From Opimibacter sp041746735 (GTDB taxonomy: Bacteria; Bacteroidota; Bacteroidia; Chitinophagales; Saprospiraceae), in contig JBGTGP010000032.1 in the NCBI GenBank assembly GCA_041746735.1, positions 124,001 to 188,000 on the forward strand: DNA of 64,000 nt, in the 5' to 3' direction. The position numbers and the translations under genes are program-made. The notes under the pieces are model-generated. The model had not been told where the DNA came from and did no database searches. It saw nothing but the letters and a program-made list of their open reading frames with translations. Positions 41,780 to 50,301 of the stretch are shown piece by piece. Positions within the stretch are counted from its first letter, which is position 1, and every line of letters begins with the position of its first letter.

Positions 41780-42514
41780 ATGCGGTATAGACTTGCGCTT
41801 GTTGACTATCTGAATACCCTGCCATTTTCATTGGGGTTGCAATTGAAAGGTCTGGATAAGGCAATGGAGATCTATAAAGTTACTCCTGCCCGTTGTGCTG
41901 AGTTGTTCCGGACAGGACAGGTTGATATCAGTTTGTGTCCTGTAGGAGCGCTGCAGGATATGCCGGCTTATTCCATTCGCGGAAGCTATTGCATCGGGGC
42001 CAACGGCCCAGTGGATACCGTGATGTTGCTAAGCACTGTACCGTTGCATGATATCCGCCGGATTCGGTTGGATGATCATTCACGCACCTCAAACAAATTG
42101 CTGAACCTTTTGGCTGAACGACATTGGAAGAAAGAATGGGATTTATATCACGATGCAGATGAATCCTTTCCGGAAAGTTGTCTGATGATTGGTGACAAGG
42201 TGTTTACCAACCGGGAATTTTATCCATATCAATTTGATCTGGCACAAGCCTGGAAGGAGCTTACAAGACTGCCGATGGTCTTTGCTGTCTGGATCGCCAG
42301 ACCTGAGGTGCCAGAGGAGTTCATTGCACAACTGGATGAAGCTTTTCGCGAAGGACTGGATGCTGTCGCAACCCATGATCTTGGGCTGGCTTCATGGGAA
42401 AAGGAATATTTGCTCCACCGGATCTCCTATCCATTGGATGAAGAAAAGGTAAAAGCCATGGAGCTCTATCTGGAGTGGACTCCGGCGCAAACGGCTGAAA
42501 CGATCCTCCGGTAA
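41780..42514 (+). CDS. mqnA: chorismate dehydratase MqnA
   Basis: 244 residues with the fold of periplasmic binding proteins used as an enzyme. MqnA removes water from chorismate to start the futalosine pathway. The opening (YRLALVDYLNTLPFSLGL) and VTPARCAELFRTGQVDISLCPVGAL are typical; LDDHSRTSNKLLNLL and the FDLAQAWKELTRLPMVFAVWIARPEV stretch are also diagnostic. It lies 11 bases after mqnE on the same strand. Together they argue that this organism makes menaquinone by the futalosine route; mqnB, mqnC and mqnD are not in the window. Confidence 0.9.
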   Translation: MRYRLALVDYLNTLPFSLGLQLKGLDKAMEIYKVTPARCAELFRTGQVDISLCPVGALQDMPAYSIRGSYCIGANGPVDTVMLLSTVPLHDIRRIRLDDHSRTSNKLLNLLAERHWKKEWDLYHDADESFPESCLMIGDKVFTNREFYPYQFDLAQAWKELTRLPMVFAVWIARPEVPEEFIAQLDEAFREGLDAVATHDLGLASWEKEYLLHRISYPLDEEKVKAMELYLEWTPAQTAETILR

Positions 42515-42526
42515 AACATAGAGAAT

Positions 42527-43141
42527 ATGATCATTGAAGCGCAACACTATGGGATACACCCGGAAGACCTTGATTTTATTGTAGAGGCTCTCCGTAGAGG
42601 TAAAATCGGCATTGTCCCGACAGACTCAATCTTTGCTTTTTGTTGTCTGGCTGATCAGAAAGCCGGATATGAAGCCATTTGCCGGATCAAGCATATCGAG
42701 CCCCAGGATGCTATGATGAGTATAGTCTGTCGGGATCTGAGTCAGGCTTCCGAGTATTTTACGCAGTGGGATACTCCGACCTATCGGGTACTCAATAAGA
42801 ATCTGCCGGGCCCCTTTACCTTTATATTGAATTCCGGTAACAAAGCACCCGCCTTTTTAAAAAACAAGCGGAAAACACTGGGTCTCCGTATTCCGATGCA
42901 TCCGGCTATTCAGTCCATCATGGATCGTGTGGATATGCCCTTGATGGTGAGTTCCGTCATGCAGGATGATGACGTCACAGATTTCTTTACAGATGCGGAT
43001 CAACTCATTACACGATTTGAAAAGCAAGTGGGGTTCATCGTATTGGAGGAACATGCTATACAGGCAGCCTCCACCGTTGTGGATATGACTGGCACAGAGC
43101 CGGTGATCATTCGGCAGAGCGTTGCTGAGTTGAAGCAGTAA
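42527..43141 (+). CDS. YrdC/Sua5/YciO-family protein
   Basis: 204 residues with the Sua5/YrdC fold: GKIGIVPTDSIFAFCCLADQKAGYEAICRIKHIE, MMSIVCRDLSQASEYF, NLPGPFTFILNSGN, TLGLRIPMHP, STVVDMTG. TsaC/Sua5 enzymes make threonylcarbamoyl-AMP for the t6A base of ANN-decoding tRNAs; YciO is a close relative of less certain function. The short length, with no C-terminal Sua5 domain, fits TsaC or YciO. It follows mqnA by 12 bases and is probably in the same transcript. I cannot separate TsaC from YciO by eye. Confidence 0.85.
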   Translation: MIIEAQHYGIHPEDLDFIVEALRRGKIGIVPTDSIFAFCCLADQKAGYEAICRIKHIEPQDAMMSIVCRDLSQASEYFTQWDTPTYRVLNKNLPGPFTFILNSGNKAPAFLKNKRKTLGLRIPMHPAIQSIMDRVDMPLMVSSVMQDDDVTDFFTDADQLITRFEKQVGFIVLEEHAIQAASTVVDMTGTEPVIIRQSVAELKQ

Positions 43142-43147
43142 TCCACC

Positions 43148-43155
43148 TATCTTTG
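43148..43155 (+). promoter_or_regulatory. -7 box TATCTTTG
   Basis: Exact TAnnTTTG, 23 bases before the ATG at 43179. It separates the FG-GAP gene from the mqnE-mqnA group. Confidence 0.5.
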
Positions 43156-43178
43156 GCAAGTTGTAATTAGCATCGGGC

Positions 43179-45443
43179 ATGAATAAATTTTTAGGAATTT
43201 CCTTCTTAAGCATTTTTTGCAGTGGTTCTGCATTGGCGCAGGAGCGTATCGACGTGCCAGTCCGTGTGGAGGGCAGAGAGCTGGTGATGCCCTGGAGCGG
43301 AGGCTATAATGCACCACAGTTTTCCAATATCGATCTCAATCGAGATGGTATTCAGGATCTGATCTCGTTTGACCGGCAGGGTGATATCCTTCGCACCTAT
43401 GTGCGGCTACCAGCTACCGGACGATGGATCATGGATCTTAGTTATGTGGACGCCTTTCCTCCTCTGGTGGATTGGGTCATGGTTGCGGACTTTGACGGTG
43501 ACGGAGTGGAGGATTTGTTTACGAGCTCGTCTGAAACCGGTGTGCCAGGAGTCACGGTGTACAAAGGTGCCTATGAGAATGATACCTGGTCGTTCAGCAA
43601 ATTATTTGACCGGGGCAAAGCCCACCTGCAGGTTACTGCCGGTGCAGGCCTCTCCAATCTTTATGTTTCCTGGGAAGATATTCCAGCTATCGTGGATGTT
43701 GATGGAGATGGCGATATCGACATCCTGGCCTTTGAGCCGGGCGGGAGTTTTATCTCATTCTATGCCAATCAATCGGTTGAGAATGGATGGGGCCGGGATT
43801 CCCTCCGCTACAGATTGATGGATATTTGTTGGGGAAAAATCCTGGAAAATGAACTGAGTGAAACCGTTTATCTGAGTGATTCACCAAGCATGTGTTCCAA
43901 TGGTAATTTTTCAGAAGAAGAGTACATCACACCCCGACATGCAGGCAGTACGGTCATGGCGATGGACATTGATTATGACGGGGACCTCGATGCCTGGCTG
44001 GGTGATGTATCCTCACGTCATCTGGTGTTTTTGCTAAATGGAAATACACCAGCACATGCCTGGATGGTGGATCAGGATCCGCACTGGCCATCAGAAGATG
44101 TACCGGTCGACCTTCCGTTTTTTGTAGGAGCGTATAGTGTTCAGTTAGATGATGATCCCGAACCTGAAATTCTGGCGGCCATCAATTCCCGCGCCCTCAC
44201 GGAAGACAAGGTCAGTGTATGGCGGTATGATGATGATCCTTTTACAGACGGACCGCTGACCTACAGTCTGACAGAGGAAGGATTTTTTCAGAATGAGATG
44301 ATCGATGTGGGTTCGCACAGCCGGCCCGCCGTGACCGATATCAATGGGGACGGACTCCCGGATCTCATCCTCGGCGGATACAGATATTCAGAAGGAAGTG
44401 TAACCCGTATTCCATCCCTGTGGCTGTTTGAAAATCAGGGCAGTCCCGCGGCACCTTATTTTGTTTTGACCGACAAGGATTACCTCGGGATGTCACAGTA
44501 TGCGACATTGCCTACTTTTGATTTTGCACCTGCTTTTGGAGACCTCGATGGTAATGGCACGATTGATTTGGTCGTGGGAGAGCAGAATGGCAAATTGTTT
44601 TTTTATAAAAACAAAAATCTGCCTGACCAGCCCGCAGATTTTGAAGCACCGGTTTATCCCTACATGAACATTGCTGTTGGCGTGTCCGCTACACCACAGA
44701 TCGCCGATATCAATGGTGATGGTCTGGCTGATCTGATCGTGGGCGAAAGGACCGGCAATGCCGATCAGACGGGTCGCTGTAGCAATCTCAATTACTTTCA
44801 AAATCTGGGGAGCACTGGACAGGCTATTTTTATGGCAGATCCGTCGATGGCACCCAATACACAATGCTTTGGCCGCGTGTTGTTTGACATCCCCATTGGC
44901 TTACCTCAGTACAGCACGCCTGCTGTTGTCCGTGCCCGTGATGGATGGGTGCTGATGACCGGAACCGATCATGGACGGCTTCAATGGTATGATCAGATCC
45001 AGGAGGGCGTGTCCGGTTCCTTTCGTTTACTGGATGGATATTTTGATGGCATCGATGTAGGACATCGGAGTGCACCTGCTCTGGCGGATATCAATGCGGA
45101 CGGGTACTACGAACTTATTGTTGGAAATCAGCGTGGTGGTCTTGAACTCTTTTCGACCTCCATTGAGGTAGGCACGACCAGTATTGGTGTACCCATGAAG
45201 CCGGAGGATAAGCCTTACTATTTCAATGGCAGTCTTACGGATCAGGCTACATACGTGGTATGGAAAAACTTGCAGTCCGGCACAGTACAGGTGTTGGATG
45301 TATCCGGCAGAATCTTACCTGTAGAGACAACAGTGGCAGATGGCTATTCGATGATCCATCTGGCCGGACAGGCCGCCGGGATATACGTTGTCCGGATTAC
45401 TGTCGGTGGTAAGGTCTGGTTAGAGAAGGTAATTAAAAAATAG
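43179..45443 (+). CDS. T9SS-exported FG-GAP/VCBS repeat protein
   Basis: 754 residues with a signal peptide (LSIFCSGSALA-Q). At least six blade-like repeats carry calcium-binding Dx[DN]xDG motifs: DLNRDGIQDLISF, DFDGDGVEDLFT, DVDGDGDIDILAF, DIDYDGDLDAWL, DINGDGLPDLILG, DLDGNGTIDLVVG, DINGDGLADLIVG, DINADGYYELIVG. They form a beta-propeller of the integrin-alpha/FG-GAP kind. The C-terminal ~75 residues are a short T9SS-type domain (VQVLDVSGRILPVE, AAGIYVVRITVGGKVWLEKVIKK). It is expected on the cell surface or outside the cell, calcium-dependent, binding an unknown ligand. The stop is two bases from the convergent acyl-CoA dehydrogenase stop. Confidence 0.85.
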   Translation: MNKFLGISFLSIFCSGSALAQERIDVPVRVEGRELVMPWSGGYNAPQFSNIDLNRDGIQDLISFDRQGDILRTYVRLPATGRWIMDLSYVDAFPPLVDWVMVADFDGDGVEDLFTSSSETGVPGVTVYKGAYENDTWSFSKLFDRGKAHLQVTAGAGLSNLYVSWEDIPAIVDVDGDGDIDILAFEPGGSFISFYANQSVENGWGRDSLRYRLMDICWGKILENELSETVYLSDSPSMCSNGNFSEEEYITPRHAGSTVMAMDIDYDGDLDAWLGDVSSRHLVFLLNGNTPAHAWMVDQDPHWPSEDVPVDLPFFVGAYSVQLDDDPEPEILAAINSRALTEDKVSVWRYDDDPFTDGPLTYSLTEEGFFQNEMIDVGSHSRPAVTDINGDGLPDLILGGYRYSEGSVTRIPSLWLFENQGSPAAPYFVLTDKDYLGMSQYATLPTFDFAPAFGDLDGNGTIDLVVGEQNGKLFFYKNKNLPDQPADFEAPVYPYMNIAVGVSATPQIADINGDGLADLIVGERTGNADQTGRCSNLNYFQNLGSTGQAIFMADPSMAPNTQCFGRVLFDIPIGLPQYSTPAVVRARDGWVLMTGTDHGRLQWYDQIQEGVSGSFRLLDGYFDGIDVGHRSAPALADINADGYYELIVGNQRGGLELFSTSIEVGTTSIGVPMKPEDKPYYFNGSLTDQATYVVWKNLQSGTVQVLDVSGRILPVETTVADGYSMIHLAGQAAGIYVVRITVGGKVWLEKVIKK

Positions 45444-45445
45444 GT

Positions 45446-46597
45446 CTATAGTTCTTTGACCAATTCGCGTGCGATCACCATTTTTTGAATCTCAGAAGTT
45501 CCTTCGCCAATGGTGCAGAGCTTGCTGTCACGGTAATATTTTTCTACCGGATAATCTTTGGTATACCCATAGCCTCCAAAGATCTGCACCGCATCCGTCG
45601 AAATCTGCACACTGATCTCTGATGCATAGTACTTGGCCATTGCGGCCACTTTGGTGCAACTTTTACCAGCATTCTTCAGGTCAGCGGCTTTGCGGAGGAG
45701 TAATTCAGCAGCTTCAATTTTAGTTGACATATCTGCGAGTTTGAAGCTGATCGCCTGGAAATTGGCAATGGGTTGCCCAAACTGATGTCTTTCCTGTGCA
45801 TATTTTAAGGAAGCTTCAAATGCGCCTTTCGCGATACCGAGGCCGAGGGCACCGATAGAGATGCGCCCCCCATCCAGGATTTTCATCGACTGGATAAAGC
45901 CTTCACCTACACTGCCCAATACTTGTGATGCAGGTATGCGACAATCTTCAAAGATCATCTCTGCGGTCTCGGACGCCCGCATGCCGAGTTTATTCTCTTT
46001 CTTGCCGGCGTGAAATCCGGGCGTACCTCTTTCGACTACAAAAGCCGTCATACCTCTGCTGTCGAGCAATTCGCCAGTGCGGGCAATCACGACAGCCACA
46101 TGGCCGGATTTGCCGTGTGTGATCCAACACTTTGTTCCATTAAGGATATAATCATCTCCATCCTTCACCGCAGTGCATTTCATGCGCATGGCATCACTTC
46201 CGGTATTGGGTTCCGTGAGGCCCCAGGCACCGATCCATTCTCCGGACGCCAGGCGAGGTAACCAGCGCTGACGTTGCTCTTCAGTACCAAACGTATAGAT
46301 ATGGTTGGTACAGAGTGAATTGTGTGCGGCCAATGAAAGCCCGATGGAACCGCAGACCTTTGCTATTTCGGTGATGATCGTGATATATTCCTGATAGCCC
46401 AGACCTGAACCTCCATATGCTTCCGGAATCAGGACGCCCATAAACCCTTGTTCGCCAAGGCGGTGCATCAGATCTATTGGAAAATGCTGGCTTTCATCCC
46501 ATTCCATGACATACGGAAGGATGTGGGTTTGGGCAAACTGGCGGGCACTTTCTTCGATGATCTGCAGATCGGATACGGTCTGTGACGCGGTAGACAT
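45446..46597 (-). CDS. acyl-CoA dehydrogenase
   Basis: 383 residues, the standard length. It removes hydrogens from the alpha-beta bond of an acyl-CoA and passes electrons to ETF, with FAD as cofactor. Motifs: WGLTEPNTGSDA (FAD/substrate contact), GTKCWITHG, LGMRASETAEMIFEDCRIP, QFGQPIANFQAISFKLADM, and YRDSKLCTIGEGTSEIQKMVIARE with the family catalytic Glu region. Short-, branched- or isovaleryl-type members cannot be told apart by eye; a role in leucine breakdown with the HMG-CoA lyase at 25836 is possible. A near-consensus -7 box (TATCTTTA, 46625-46632) has a TTG 18 bases upstream. Confidence 0.93.
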   Translation of the reverse strand: MSTASQTVSDLQIIEESARQFAQTHILPYVMEWDESQHFPIDLMHRLGEQGFMGVLIPEAYGGSGLGYQEYITIITEIAKVCGSIGLSLAAHNSLCTNHIYTFGTEEQRQRWLPRLASGEWIGAWGLTEPNTGSDAMRMKCTAVKDGDDYILNGTKCWITHGKSGHVAVVIARTGELLDSRGMTAFVVERGTPGFHAGKKENKLGMRASETAEMIFEDCRIPASQVLGSVGEGFIQSMKILDGGRISIGALGLGIAKGAFEASLKYAQERHQFGQPIANFQAISFKLADMSTKIEAAELLLRKAADLKNAGKSCTKVAAMAKYYASEISVQISTDAVQIFGGYGYTKDYPVEKYYRDSKLCTIGEGTSEIQKMVIARELVKEL

Positions 46598-46783
46598 AAG
46601 AGGTACATTAACGTGTAATAAGAGCTAAAGATAGGCCAACCATTTAAAATCAATTTCAGGCTGAATAAAGTAGAGCAGAACGACCATATCGCTGTGGAAC
46701 GGAGCTGCACACCACGATGGTCATGTTACGAACTTGTAAAACTTTTCCCCAAAGTCCCGGATGTTAATTTTACTTTTCGCCTT

Positions 46784-48832
46784 ATGAAACGAACGACCAT
46801 TTGTGTAGCTTTTCTTTTGGGGCTCCTTTCCCACCTCCAAAGCCAGACCTATACCGGTACGGGGGGCTTTATTTCTGATGACGGGCTGATCAATGACTTT
46901 ACGCTCGATATTGATGGTCTGGATCCGGATTTGTTAAACACAGATCATGGTCTGGTCCGGATCTGCATACACATCAATCATACCTGGATCGCAGATCTGG
47001 ATATCAGACTGATCACGCCTGGTGGAACCAATCTGATGCTGGCTTCGGCATTGGGGGGTGATACCGATTTTTATGATAACACTTGTTTCGATGCCGTTTC
47101 AGGAACCCATATTCTGCATGGAGGCCCGCCTTATGCCGGCAGTTACAGGCCCTTCAGTCCATTGGGCAATGCCAACGACGGCTCCTCTGGCAATGGCATC
47201 TGGACGCTCCGGATCCTCGACACCTATGCGTATGCTGATGCCGGTGATGTGCTGGAATGGAGCCTGACTTTTGGGGCGGATGCTCCGGCACCACATACTT
47301 TTATGGGGAGTAATTTGCCTGTGATCGCATTGGAAACGGGACATATCACGATACCGGACGAGCCCAAGATCCCGGGCACGATGAAAATATTTGACCGGCA
47401 TGACGGATATCCCAATCAACTGATTGATACTCCTTCTTTTGAAAGCCGCATCACCATAGAGGTGCGGGGCTCCTCCTCCCAGATGTTTCCAAAAAAGAGT
47501 TTCGGATTTAAAACCAAGAAAGAATCCGGCTCCAATCTGGAGACGGAGTTGCTGGGATTTCCGGAGGAGGAGGATTGGATTCTCTACGCTTCCTACAATG
47601 ACAAAACCTTTTTACGTGATGCCTTCACCTATCATCTTGGCAATGCTACGGGTCATTATACTTCACGTACCCAACCCTGTGAGCTGTTTGTCAATGGAGA
47701 TTATCACGGCATCTATTTTCTGGAAGAAAAGATCAAGCGTGACAAGAACAGAGTGGATATCAAAAAGCTGAATCCGGCAGATACACTTGGGGATGCCCTG
47801 ACTGGCGGGTATATCCTGAAGGTGGACCGGGATGATGGACCCGGCAGTTATTTTGTATCGCAATATCCGGGAACGGACGAATCAGGCGAGATCCGTATCG
47901 TATATGAAGACCCTGATGGAGAGGACCTGCACCCAAAACAGAAGGATTATATAGAGCAGGTCTTCCATGATTTCGAAGCAGCGTTGTATGGACAAAACTT
48001 TGCGGATCCACACCTGGGGTACCGGCGATATATGGATGTAGGTTCTCTGCTTGATTTTTTTATCGTGTCCGAATTAGGGCACAATGTGGATGCATACCGC
48101 CTGAGTACCTTCTTTTACAAAGATCGCAACTCGGTAGACTCTTTGTTTCATCTGGGACCCTTGTGGGATTTTAATTTGGCCTACGGAAATGTGGATTATT
48201 GCAATTGTCAGTATATCGAAGGTTGGGCGTATCAGAACAGTGGTGCTTGTGGCAACACACCGCGCTGGTGGGAGCGTTTCTTGCAGGATGCATATTTCCG
48301 TGACCGTTTGAGGTGTCGGTATGATTCGTTGCGGGAGACAGTATTAAGTCATGAGGCGGTGCTCGGCTACGTAGGACAGCAGGCTGAAATATTACGTGAA
48401 GCGCAGGTCCGTAATTTTGAAAGATGGCCTATCCTCGGGATGTATATTTGGCCCAACTTCTTTATAGGTCAGACCTTTGATCAGGAAGTAGGATATATGG
48501 CTGAATGGTTGAATGGCCGACTGTCCTGGCTCGATGAAAATATGCCGGGTGAATGTACACCTGTCTCCGCACTGAATGAACTTTACACATCAGGTTTTGA
48601 TCTGGTGCCTAATCCGGCCAGCAGTACTGTGAGTATTCGTGCTCATACCTCAGGCGATGAAAAGATGAGTGTGACGATCGCCGGCACAAATGGCAGCCGG
48701 GTTTTTGCTCAGACAGGGATATATCCCGGGCAGGCACTTGATATCTCAACGCTTGTACCGGGACTGTATATCGTGACAATCATCCAAGACGGAGGGACAG
48801 TCTCTCAGCATCGACTCGTCACCAGTCGGTAA
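46784..48832 (+). CDS. T9SS-exported CotH-family protein with P/homoB domain
   Basis: 682 residues from the ATG at 46784; a TACTTTTC box lies just upstream, and the longer frame to 46694 has no signal. A signal peptide (RTTICVAFLLGLLSHLQSQ) leads into a subtilisin-like P domain (about 22-165: IRICIHINHTWIADLDIRLITPGGT, GIWTLRILDTYAYADAG). Then comes a CotH kinase-like domain (about 195-540: IEVRGSSSQMFPKKSFGFKTKKES, LYASYNDKTFLRDAFTYHL, CELFVNGDYHGIYFLEEKIKRDKNRV, ILKVDRDDG, GPLWDFNLAYGNVDY). A T9SS domain ends it (DLVPNPASSTVSIRAH). CotH members phosphorylate secreted proteins, so this may be an extracellular kinase; activity is not proven. Confidence 0.87.
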   Translation: MKRTTICVAFLLGLLSHLQSQTYTGTGGFISDDGLINDFTLDIDGLDPDLLNTDHGLVRICIHINHTWIADLDIRLITPGGTNLMLASALGGDTDFYDNTCFDAVSGTHILHGGPPYAGSYRPFSPLGNANDGSSGNGIWTLRILDTYAYADAGDVLEWSLTFGADAPAPHTFMGSNLPVIALETGHITIPDEPKIPGTMKIFDRHDGYPNQLIDTPSFESRITIEVRGSSSQMFPKKSFGFKTKKESGSNLETELLGFPEEEDWILYASYNDKTFLRDAFTYHLGNATGHYTSRTQPCELFVNGDYHGIYFLEEKIKRDKNRVDIKKLNPADTLGDALTGGYILKVDRDDGPGSYFVSQYPGTDESGEIRIVYEDPDGEDLHPKQKDYIEQVFHDFEAALYGQNFADPHLGYRRYMDVGSLLDFFIVSELGHNVDAYRLSTFFYKDRNSVDSLFHLGPLWDFNLAYGNVDYCNCQYIEGWAYQNSGACGNTPRWWERFLQDAYFRDRLRCRYDSLRETVLSHEAVLGYVGQQAEILREAQVRNFERWPILGMYIWPNFFIGQTFDQEVGYMAEWLNGRLSWLDENMPGECTPVSALNELYTSGFDLVPNPASSTVSIRAHTSGDEKMSVTIAGTNGSRVFAQTGIYPGQALDISTLVPGLYIVTIIQDGGTVSQHRLVTSR

Positions 48833-48836
48833 GGGA

Positions 48837-50147
48837 TCAGGACAAACCAAACAGATCTCGACTCAGTGCCACCAGGGCTTCTTGCTTGTAAGCGGAGTCG
48901 ATGAGGACTGAAATATTACTCTCGCTTCCGCCCGAAGAGATCATGCGGATCGGGATGTTGCGGAGGGGATGCAATACCTGAACAGCAATGCCCGAGCTGT
49001 CTTTATGGAAAGCACCCACCACACAGATGATAGTCTGGTGCCGGTCTACCATAATGGTGCCATAGTCGCGTAGTTCGGCTACGATATCATCAAGTCGTGT
49101 ATCATCGTCGATGGTGAGACTGACGGCGACCTCTGCGGTTGTGATCATATCGACCGAGGTCCGGTGATGTTCGAACACATCAAATATTTTTCGGAGAAAG
49201 CCATGTGCCATCAGCATGTGGGATGATCGGATATTGATGGCCGTAATGCCATCTTTGGCGGCAACGGCTTTGGCGCCACCTTTGGACGAAGCGTTTTCTT
49301 TTTGAATGATGGTGCCTTCAGCATCAGGGTTGAGTGTGTTGAGGAGGCGTATGGGAACACCAGCCTCCCGCGCCGGCCGGACACAAAGGGGATGCAGGAT
49401 CTTGGCACCAAAGTAAGCCAATTCTGCAGCCTCCGCATAACTCAGTTCGTCAACGCGCGAAGTTTGTTTTACGATCCGCGGGTCGTTGTTGTGTACTCCG
49501 TCTATATCGGTCCAGATCTGGATTTCGTCGGCCTGGAGTGCTGCTCCAATGATGGTAGCAGTATAGTCACTGCCACCACGGCGGAGGTTATCGACATTAC
49601 CGGTTTCATTCCGGCAGATATAGCCCTGAGTAATATAAATCGGTGAAGGACCTGATGTAGCCAACGCAGCCGGCAACAGTTCTTTAATGGCCGGCATATC
49701 CGGCTCACCCTCACGGATACGCATAAAATCAAGAGCGGGTACAAGCACGGCCGGAATACTGCGTTCTTCCATCAGCCAGGTAAAAAGTCGTGTGGAGATC
49801 AGCTCGCCGAAAGCAACAAACCATTTTTCATCACGGGGTACGGGTTGTCCTAGTGCGACGGCCAAAGCTTCCCATGTCGTCGCTATAAATTCCAGCGCCT
49901 TTTTATGTAGCACTGAATGGGAAAGTAATTCATCAATCAGCAAAGTATACTGGGCGTTCATCGCCTTCAGGATCAACTCACCTTCAGCGGGTATAGATTT
50001 ACTGAGTTTGATCAGCGTATCTGTGGTGCCGGATACGGCAGATAAAACGACCATTTTTATAGCCATGTCCCGTGTGATCAGGTCTGCGACGGATTTCATC
50101 CGGGATGCATTGCCGACGGAGGTACCTCCGAATTTGTAGATGATCAT
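48837..50147 (-). CDS. lysC: aspartate kinase
   Basis: 436 residues from the ATG at 50147 (MIIYKFGGTSVGNASRMKSV). Longer open frames upstream run through satellite DNA and are not part of the gene. It phosphorylates aspartate for lysine, threonine and methionine synthesis. Motifs: KFGGTSVG (ATP-binding), SGPSPIYITQGYICRNETGNVDNLRRGGSDYTATIIGAAL, QIWTDIDGVHNNDPR, YAEAAELAYFGAKILHP. The C-terminal ~140 residues hold two ACT domains (ITAINIRSSHMLMAHGFLRKI, QTIICVVGAFHKDSSG), the usual feedback site for lysine or threonine. The stop lies four bases from the convergent CotH gene stop. Confidence 0.93.
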   Translation of the reverse strand: MIIYKFGGTSVGNASRMKSVADLITRDMAIKMVVLSAVSGTTDTLIKLSKSIPAEGELILKAMNAQYTLLIDELLSHSVLHKKALEFIATTWEALAVALGQPVPRDEKWFVAFGELISTRLFTWLMEERSIPAVLVPALDFMRIREGEPDMPAIKELLPAALATSGPSPIYITQGYICRNETGNVDNLRRGGSDYTATIIGAALQADEIQIWTDIDGVHNNDPRIVKQTSRVDELSYAEAAELAYFGAKILHPLCVRPAREAGVPIRLLNTLNPDAEGTIIQKENASSKGGAKAVAAKDGITAINIRSSHMLMAHGFLRKIFDVFEHHRTSVDMITTAEVAVSLTIDDDTRLDDIVAELRDYGTIMVDRHQTIICVVGAFHKDSSGIAVQVLHPLRNIPIRMISSGGSESNISVLIDSAYKQEALVALSRDLFGLS

Positions 50148-50160
50148 GGGTGGATGAGAA

Positions 50161-50295
50161 GTTGAGAGGTGAGTGGTGAGTAGTGAGTGGTGAGTAGTGA
50201 GTAGTGAGTAGTGAGTAGTGAGTAGTGAGTGGTGAGTAGTGAGTGGTGAGTAGTGAGTGGTGAGTAGTGAGTGGTGAGTGGTGAGTAGTGAGTAC
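50161..50295. repeat. 7-base satellite GTGAGTR, about 19 units
   Basis: Tandem GTGAGTA/GTGAGTG units fill nearly the whole gap between lysC (start at 50147) and rarA (stop at 50302). On the minus strand the array is open in more than one frame and makes LLTTHHS/LLTTHYS heptapeptides, so long open frames here are artefacts. Confidence 0.95.
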
Positions 50296-50301
50296 GGTAG
50301 A

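Noticed and set aside
50161..50295. Satellite array considered as a CRISPR
   Set aside because: The unit is 7 bases with no spacers; it is a simple tandem repeat.
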